A DNA stretch of 64,000 nt from positions 183,892-247,891 of the forward strand of contig QJPP01003103.1 in NCBI GenBank assembly GCA_003996215.1, written 5' to 3'. Source of the stretch: Jaltomata sinuosa. Taxonomy: Eukaryota; Streptophyta; Magnoliopsida; Solanales; Solanaceae. Under the pieces are notes generated by a model, which had not been told where the DNA came from, did not search any database, and worked only from the letters and a program-made list of their open reading frames with translations. The position numbers and the translations under genes are program-made. Below, in pieces: positions 56,561 to 64,000 of this stretch (its first letter is position 1; the number at the start of each line of letters is the position of its first letter).

Positions 56561-59363
56561 TGTAACGACTCGAAATTGAGCCATGATGGCGCCTACACAA
56601 CCCCCAGTAGGCAAGCCAAACCCAATAATACGGAAAATAATAAAAGCAGTTTAAGTAAGAAAAGTGGAAGATATAAATATATACAAGATATAGGGCCAAT
56701 AGCATATATACATACCAACTGTACTACATATACAAAACATGGCCCTAAAGTGACCAAGAAGACAAAACAAATACGAGAACCAACCCGGACCTGGTGTCAC
56801 CAGAACAAGAGCGTCTAAAGTATGGAGTAGCTATACAACTGACTCTGTCTATCCAAAATACTAAATATAGACAGAAAATACAAGATGAAAACCATGTAAA
56901 GTCTCCAAGACGTCGGGAGCTCACCGCGATTCGAACTACAACAGGCCTCGAACGATGGGAGGATCAACGAGGGTGGCTCGTACTAGGTGCTGCATCAGGA
57001 AAAAAAGATGCAGAGTGTAGTATGATTACGAAGACAACGGGTACTCAGTAGGCATCATAGGCCGACCGAGCGCAGAAAGATAATATATATAATAAATTAC
57101 AGGAAAGTAAGCAAAATACAGAGATCCACCTAAAACTAGCCAATGCAATGCGATGAGAGATGATGTGATGTATGAGGACATAATAGCATAATAGAGTAAA
57201 AATCTGATATCCGATACCCGAGGCGCCCATAATTTAACCTCGATCTCATCAACAAGTGCAAAGAAGTAAAACCCAAAAATAACTTATCGGGGCGCCCAAA
57301 AATGAACATCGAGCTTATCAACAATGCATAAAGGTACAACCCAAAAATAGTGCATCGGGGCGCCTGAAAATGAACATCGAGCTTATCAATAAATGCCTAA
57401 AAGTAGTATTTTTTCCTTTCTTTCCAAAATCAGTAAAAACCCAAGATAATTCCCTTAACAGTCTGAAAACCATGACACCCCAGTAAATCTCAAGTTTGGA
57501 ACAAAAAGCCTCGAAAATCTTTCTTTTTTGTACCGATAGGCATGAGAATGCAGTATGAGCATGTAATTTCCACGTTCAGATGATATAGCACACGACACGG
57601 CAAAATACCCTTCAACCAAGAGAACTGACTTGGGAACTCCGTCCAAATCCAAGCTATGGCCTCGGGCCCACAGTTACACACAACCAACAATTAAAGCGGA
57701 AATAGCAAAAAAATAACTACATAAACCACTACAAGCATCTACTCTACCCCTAAAACCTCCTAAAAGCATACTAAGGATTCTAGGCTAGCCACGGTGATAC
57801 AACAAGCTCTTAAACTAAGGATAACAGTAAAAGATTCTAATCTACGATCCGAAATGGCCAATATAATACAAGTTACATGATTTAAGCCTATTTCTATCTA
57901 AGATCCAACCTAACATTCCAGTAATATATATATACGATATAAAATCTAACAAAACTCGGTCTAAGAAGTAAACCGTAACCTACCTCGGGGCCGAAATGCA
58001 AACACGAACTGTCACTCGTGTGTCTTTCCCTTTCGAACAGCCTCAGAAAGCTTCCACGGTATCAAGAACATAATCCAGGTGTCAAGACAAGAAGAATGAC
58101 ACCCATATTCCCATACGAAAAATCGGGTCGAAAATTGACCCTCGGGGCCCGCATAACAAAATGGAAAATAAAAATCACAATTAGGTTTGCAACGGGTAAA
58201 GATCCCATACCCAAAAGTTGAGCACAAACGGGACTCATTTTGGGGTCAAAAACAGCCCCAAAGTCCTCTTGATCAAAGAAGAATAAATGGATAATTAAGG
58301 ATTTTGGAGGCGGAAACTTACCAATTTAACGTACACGGATGAACCACATACCGGAAATATGAACACCACCAAGCTATGGAATGAACCAGGAGGAAAATGG
58401 AGGTTTGGAGCTAGTTTAATGGAGTAAAAACTGAGTTGAAAAGAGTTGGAGAAGTGCTGGAATTTGATGAAGTGGCCAGCTTTATAGCCGCCAGTGCCAG
58501 ACGCAGGGGCGCCCATGCACGCGCAGGCGTGGGCACGCCACAGTTCCCAGGCGCCGCAAGAGCGGCCTGACCACAGCGCCCAAAGCGTTGCAGGCTTGCA
58601 CAGTCCAGCGTAGGAGCTCCAGCGCAAGTGCGGCTAGGAGCCCGCCATGGCGCCATACCAGCAACCAGCTGCTGCCAAGCCAAGTTTTTAGCAAACTTTG
58701 AAATGGATGGACCGCCAGGAATGCATTCAGGGTCCCGCGAACAAAAATGAGCTAAGCTATTTAACTAAAAATGGCATTCCAGACTAAACGGAATCGATAA
58801 AAATCCCAATGGAGGTCAATTTAATGAAAAGTGGGCCTCACGCCCAAAACTAACTATTGGCCAACCGATACCAAAATAAAACCCAAAGTCCAAAAACAAG
58901 TCCAGAAGCCTCGAGACCCGAACTAAAGGTCCCTCTAGCCCAAAGTTGACATTCCGGAGCTAATAGGGCTAATGGAATTTCCATCTGAGGCTGTATTCTT
59001 CAAATGTTGACCATAGTCAACCCCACAAGCCAAACTGCTTGAAAACACAGAAATAACACAAAACCAAACCGAAAGTACCCAGACCCAAAACAAGGATCCC
59101 ACTAGACCAAAATCCCCATTCCAGAGCCAACGGAGCTGTCAGAATTTAATTTTGAGCACGTTTACCAAGAAAGTTGACCAAAGTCAAAGATTTTCTAAGT
59201 TCAAGTTCTAAAATGGAGAAATGGTCATAACGATCTAACGAACGGCCCAGGCACTGAACCATCAGTCCCAGCAAGTTATAAATGACCTGTAGCCGCTGAG
59301 GGAAAGCTCGAAACACCAAAAAAGCATGAAAAATAGAAAGTGACCTGGAGGGTCATTAAAACA
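56561..59363 (-). repeat. 3' LTR of element B (2803 bp)
   Basis: Minus-strand start TGTTTTAATGACCCTCC, end CGAGTCGTTACA. TATA box GGCTATAAAGC at about 58481-58489, directly beside a GC-rich block (58490-58680). A ~69-base tandem array lies at 57221-57420. Plus- and minus-strand open frames here are not genes. Confidence 0.88.
58490..58680 (-). other. GC-rich word block beside the TATA box of LTR B
   Basis: Words CATGCACGCGCAGGCGTGG, CCCAGGCGCCGCAAG and GCGCCCAAAGCGTTG. It fills the same slot as 27830-28030 and 62310-62520 but with unrelated text, and makes spurious long ORFs. Confidence 0.65.
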
Positions 59364-60148
59364 TCCACTACTAAAAGGACTTTCATCCTCGAAAGTTAGA
59401 GAAATGATAGTACCTGAAGACTCGAAAAGGCGAGGATAGCGGGTCTGCATGTCGGTCTCAATCTCCCAAGTAGCCTCCTCGACAGGACGATGCCGCCACT
59501 GAACCTTAATTGATGGAATCTCCTTGGACCTCAACTTCCTAACTTGTTTGTCCAAAATAGCAACAGGCTCTTCCTCAAAGACTAAGGACTCATCCAACTG
59601 AACCGACTCCAACTGAAGCATGTGAGACTCATCCGAAATATACCACCGCAGCATAGAGACATGAAAAACAGGATGCACACCGAAAAGAGCAGGAGGCAAG
59701 TTCAACTCATAAGAAACCTCCCCAACACGACGAAGGATCTCGAACGGCCCAATAAACCTAGGACTGAGCTTACCCTTCCTCCCGAACCACATCATGCCCT
59801 TCAAGGGCAACACTCGAAGGAACACACTGTCACCAACCATGAACTCTAGATCTCGGACTCTCCGATCAGCATAACTCTTCTGCCTACTCTGGGCAGTGCG
59901 AAATCTCTTCTAAATGACCCAAACTCTATCCATAGAATCACGAAGCGAGTCGGTACCCCACGGTCTAACCTCAAAAGCATCCAACCAAGCCACTAGAGAT
60001 TTGCACTGCCTACCATACAAAGCCTCAAACAGAGCCATCTGAATGTTGGAATGGTAATTTTTATTATATGCAAACTTTGCCAAGGCTAAACACTGGACCC
60101 ACTGACCCCCGAAATCAATAACACAAGCTCGCAACATATCCTCTAGAA
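59364..60148 (-). pseudogene. Element B integrase C-terminus and chromodomain, broken
   Basis: From 60137: MLRACVIDFGGQW, LALAKFAYNKNYHSNIQM and FEALYGRQCKS are the end of the integrase core. A stop near 59907 interrupts. From 59840: GDSVFLRVLPLKGMMWFGRKG, then the GPY/F module GPFEILRRVGEVSYELNLP and HPVFHVSMLRWY. The chromodomain at about 59560-59420 reads VRKLRSKEIPSIKVQWRHR, VEEATWEIETDM. Chromodomains steer integration toward heterochromatin. A short untranslated tail precedes the LTR. Confidence 0.88.
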
Positions 60149-60153
60149 CCTGA

Positions 60154-63100
60154 TGTCATGACCCGAAACTGGGCCATGATGGCGTCTACATAACCCCTCG
60201 GTAGACAAGCCAAAACCCAACGATTGAGGAAGACAATAATAATAATTAAACTAAGGAGAGGCAGAAGATATAAAGAAAAGACAGGGCCAATAGCATATAT
60301 ACATACCAACGTACAAAATATACAAAAGAATGTCCCTAAAGTGACTGAATAGACAAAACATACATGAGAACCAACCCGGACCTGGTGTCACTAGTACAAG
60401 AGCGACTAAAGTAAGGAGTAGCTATACAACTGACTTTGTCTATCCCAAAATACAAAATATGGACAGGATGTACAAGATGGAAAGCATGTAAAGTCTCCAA
60501 AAGCATCGGGAGATCACTGCGATCCAAACTGCAACAGGCCTCGAACGACAGGAGGGTCAAAGAGGGTGGCTCGTACTAGGTGCTGCATCAAAAAAAAATG
60601 CAGAGTGTAGTATGAATACCAAGACAACGGGTACTTAGTAGGCATCATAGGCCGACCGAGCACAGAAAGATAATATATAATTAATAAGATACAGTTAAAA
60701 TATAGGGATCCACCTAAATCTAGTTATAAAGCCAAAAATCAAAACAACCAATGCTATAAAAGGTGAAGTAATAACAAGATCAACTCAATCAGCCAACAAT
60801 CAAAACGCGCCCAAAGCCAATCCAATGCGATGCAACGATGATGTAATGTATGAAAGTATACAAGTCAAACCCGGTATCTAGTACTCGGGTGCCCAGGATG
60901 GAACATCGAGCTTATCAAATGAGTGCAAGAAGAAAAAGACCCGAAATAGAGCATCGGGGTGCTCGAAAATGACCTCAGACTTATCAACGTATGCATAAAA
61001 GTAAAACCCGAGATAACACATCGGGTGCCTAGAATTTAACCTCGGACTCATCAACGTATGCATAAAAAGTATTACTTTTCCTTTTTCCTCCCAAAATCAT
61101 TAACAATTCCAAAGCAATCCTTTTAAAAGTCTAATGATCATGAAAACACAATAATTGCCAAAGGTAGGACCAAAAAGCCTTAAAATCCTTCTTTTCCGTA
61201 CCGATAAACATGACAATACTGTATGAGCATATAAATTTCCATATTCAGAGAAAACATGCACAACAAGGCAGAATAGGGCAAGGTACCCTCCCAATCAAGA
61301 GAACTGGCCTGGAACTCCGTCCAAATCCAAGTTATGGCCGCAGGCCCATAGTTACACATAATGATAGAATAAAGCAGAAAGGGTACCGAAAATAAAGCAA
61401 AAAGCACCGAGAATCTCTACTCTACCTCTAAAACCTCCTAAAAGTATACTAAGGATCCTATACTCGCCATAAAGATACTACAAGCTCCTAGGCTAAGGAT
61501 AACATAAAAATTCTAAACTAAAATCCGAAATGGCCAATTAAAGTGATAAACAGGATTTAAGCCTAAATCTATCTAAAATCCAACCTAACATTCCAATATC
61601 AAATAAATATATAAAATCTAACTACACTCAATCTAGAAAGTAAATCGTAACCTACCTCGAGGCCGAACTGCAAGCACGAACCATCACTCGTGTGCCTTCC
61701 CCTTCCAAATGACCTCAGAAAGCTACCACGCTATCAAGAACATAATATAGGTGTCAAGACGAGAAGACAACACCCATATTGCTATATGGAAAATCGAGCC
61801 AAAAATCAGGTCAGAAAAATGAACCTCAGGGCCGGCGCAATGAAACAGAAAACAAAATTCATAATTATGCTCGCGGTGGGTCAAGGAACTCGTACCCAAA
61901 ATTTGGGCATGAACGGAGCTCGATTCGGGGCCCAAAACAGCCCCAAAGTGCTACTAACTCAAGGAGTCAAAAATGGGAAAGCTCAGAATTTAAAAAGGCA
62001 GAAGCTTACCCCGAACAAGAGAAACACGCCATGGAAGTGAGTTGCACGGAATCACGAACATGCAGCCCCAATAGAACAGATTTCTACAAGGATCACCCAA
62101 ACTTAAGAATTACAACAATGGAGTTTTAGTGGGAGAATTACAAGAATAAACATGGAAGGAGGAGAGGGGTGATGAGGGGACTTACTAGATGAAGAATACT
62201 GATGCAAAGAAGCTGTAAAATGGAGCTTAAGAGCTTATTAATGGAGTTGTTTGAAATTGTGAAGGAGAAAACGAAGTTGGAGTTTTAAATAGCTGCTAGG
62301 GGTCCTTCTTCACGATGGCGAAGGACCCCACGCATTCGCTAGAAAACGCTGGCCAGACCATCACGAACGCGATGGTCCAGCCCCGCATTCGCGAAAAGAA
62401 AACTGGGTCGGGTCCCAGTCGAATGCATCGTGGATGCGAAGAGCGACCCACGCGATCGCGATGGTCAAGAAGCTAGACCATCACGAACGCAATGGCCACC
62501 TCGCGATCGCGATGAACAACTGGTCTGCAACTTTTATAGCAGCAACCAGCTATTCACAAAGGCCAAAAGTTCATCCGATGGACCCTCGAGATTCATTTGG
62601 AATCCCATGAACATAAACCAACCATGTTACCCTACTAGAAATAGCATTTTGGACTCAATAGAATCGACGAAACTCCAAACGGAGATTGTTTTAATGAAAA
62701 GTGGGCCCTATGCCCAAAACCAACTCGAAACTCAAAACCCAAAAAAAGGTTCGGAAGTCCCGAGACCCGAACCAAAGGTTCTTCTGGCCCAAAGTCGATA
62801 TTCCAGAGCTGACAGCGCTGATAAATTTTCCATATGAGGCCGTCTTCTCCGAATATTGACCAAAGTCAACCCTACTAGCCAAACAAACTTGAAAATACAG
62901 AAAGCAACAAAAAAAATCAAATCTAAAGCACTCAGATCCAGACCAATGGTCCCACTAGACCCAAATCTTCATTCCGGAGCCAACAAAATTGTCAAAATTT
63001 GGTTATGAGCACGTTTACCAAGAAAGTTGACCAAAATCAAAGATTTCTATATTCAAGTTCGAAAACAGAGAAATGGTCATAACGACCTAATGAACGACTC

Positions 63101-63214
63101 GAGAACCGAACCATCAGTCCCGACAAGTCATAAATGACCTATAGTCGTTGAGGGAAAGCTCGAAATACAGAAAAAGGATGAAAAATAGAATATGACCTGG
63201 AGGGTCAAACAACA
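60154..63214 (-). repeat. 3' LTR of element C (3061 bp)
   Basis: Minus-strand start TGTTGTTTGACCCTCC, end TTTCGGGTCATGACA. TATA-like GCTATTTAAAACTCC at about 62280-62294, beside a word block at 62310-62520 (GCGATCGCGATGG, CCATCACGAACGCGATGG). A ~69-base tandem array lies at 60887-61070. Confidence 0.88.
62310..62520 (-). other. GCGATCGCGATGG-type word block in LTR C
   Basis: AGACCATCACGAACGC occurs twice, and CGCGATCGCGATG words twice, with CGCATTCGC variants. It replaces the unrelated GC block of LTR B at the same position between AGCAACCAGCT and a TATA-like box. Confidence 0.7.
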
Positions 63215-64000
63215 TCCACTACTAAAAGAACTTTCATCCGCGAAAGTTAGAAGAAGGGTAGTACCTGAAGACTCAAAAAGATGAGGATATCGGGTCCGCA
63301 TGTCGGTCTCAATCTCCCAAGTAGCCTCCTCGATAGGATGATGCAGCCACTGAACCTTAACTGACGAAATCTCCTTGGACCTCAACTTTCAAACCTGCCT
63401 ATCCAAAATAGCAACAGGCTCTTCCTCAAAGGCTAGGGACTCATCCAACTGAACTGACTCTAACTGAAGCACATGAGACTCATCCAGAATATACAGCCAC
63501 AGCATAGAGAGATAAAACACAAGATGCACACTAGAAAGACCAGGAGGCAAGGCTAACTCATAAGCAACCTCTCCAATACGATGAAGGATCTCGAATGGCC
63601 CAATAAACCTCGGACGGAGCTTACCCTTCCTCCCGAACCTCATCATGCCCTTCATGGGCTATACCCGAAGGAACACACTATCACCCACCATAAACTCTAG
63701 ATCTCAAACTCTCCGGTCAGCATAACTCTTTTGCCTACTCTGGGCAGTGCAAAGTCTCTCCTGAATAACTCAAACTCTATCCATCGAATCACGAAGCAAG
63801 TCGGTACCCCACGGCCTAACCTCAAAAGCATTAAACCAACCCACCAGAGATCTGCACCACCTGCCATACAAAGCCTCGAACGAAGCCATCTGAATACTAG
63901 AATAGTAACTATTATTATATGCAAACTTTGCCAAGGCTAAACACTGGTCCCACTGTCCCTCAAAATCAATAACACAAGCTCGCAACATATCCTCCAGAAC
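63215..64000 (-). pseudogene. Element C integrase C-terminus and chromodomain, broken
   Basis: From 63988: MLRACVIDFEGQWDQCLA, KFAYNNSYYSSIQMASF, then EALYGRWCRSLVG. From 63655: KGMMRFGRKGKLRPRF, the GPY/F module GPFEILHRIGEVAYELALP and LESVQLDESLAFEEEPV. Chromodomain from 63385: MRSKEISSVKVQWLHHPIEE, ATWEIETDMRTRYPHLF. Stops separate the three parts (near 63387, 63657 and 63770). Confidence 0.85.

Larger units (their letters stand above)
56561..60153 (-). mobile_element. Element B: Tekay-like chromovirus, minus strand, 3' part, interrupted by C
   Basis: 3' LTR (59363-56561) preceded by integrase C-terminus and chromodomain. The integrase is cut at 60149-60153 (CCTGA) by element C. The rest of B lies beyond the right edge of the window. 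Confidence 0.88.
60154..64000 (-). mobile_element. Element C: Tekay-like chromovirus inserted in B, minus strand, partial
   Basis: 3' LTR (63214-60154) and the end of pol (63215-64000). It lies in B's integrase after CCTGA and continues past the right edge. B and C are close relatives in the same orientation. Confidence 0.88.

Noticed and set aside
56576..57051. Plus-strand ORFs at the end of LTR B
   Set aside because: Antisense to the LTR, and the sister LTR C does not preserve them.
58295..58694. Overlapping Ala/Arg/Leu-rich minus-strand ORFs
   Set aside because: They lie on the GC-rich block and TATA box of LTR B. No family resemblance, and three frames are open at once.

Overview
This window looks like plant nuclear DNA made almost entirely of nested transposable elements. 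I find no host gene, tRNA or rRNA. The element families (Ogre/Tat with long LTRs, Tekay/Del-type chromoviruses whose LTRs end in (G)GTCATGACA or GTCGTGACA, an Athila derivative, a plant L1-type LINE, Helitrons and an hAT-like MITE) and the LTR wording I recognise point to Solanaceae. That placement is inference, not proof.

Layout. 1-19283: an Ogre-type Ty3/gypsy element on + (Ogre-1), entered just upstream of its extra ORF1. It runs ORF1, gag, protease, G-patch, intron, RT, RNase H, second RNase H, integrase, a 4.2 kb repeat-rich 3' region and a 4187 bp 3' LTR. 19284-19998: the 3' end of another LTR, into which Ogre-1 jumped. 20090-28939: Tekay-like element A on + (LTR, tRNA-Met-type PBS, gag, protease, RT), split by a 3701 bp solo LTR with a perfect TACGG duplication. 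28940-28973: templated filler DNA at a breakpoint. 28974-36622: a second Ogre (Ogre-2) on -, truncated after ORF1, with its 5' LTR and PBS. 36623-50145: element D, whose antisense 'plant transposon protein' ORF is interrupted by complete non-autonomous Athila-like element E (38493-46385, ACTGT duplication). 50151-about 53470: a LINE on -. 53772-56269: a Helitron in a head-to-tail array, carrying a 353 bp MITE. 56561-60153: Tekay-like element B on -. 60154-64000: sister element C inserted in B's integrase.

Every coding region is decayed by stops and frameshifts. The order of events can be partly read: D entered the LINE, E entered D, the solo LTR's parent entered A, B entered Helitron DNA, and C entered B.

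Most interesting signals: (1) a hairpin repeated five times in Ogre-1 and once in Ogre-2, with covarying inner stems and a compensatory outer-stem change; (2) element-specific palindromic 'word' blocks (for example CCGCTATAGCGG in D and AGCGCGATCGCGCT-like words in E) placed both just upstream of a TATA-like box in the LTR and upstream of the element's ORF; similar GC-rich blocks fill one equivalent slot in three related Tekay-type LTRs with unrelated sequence; (3) three CX2HX5HX4C modules in Ogre, two in ORF1 and one in Gag; (4) CpG-to-TpG/CpA decay concentrated in the word block when E's two LTRs are compared.
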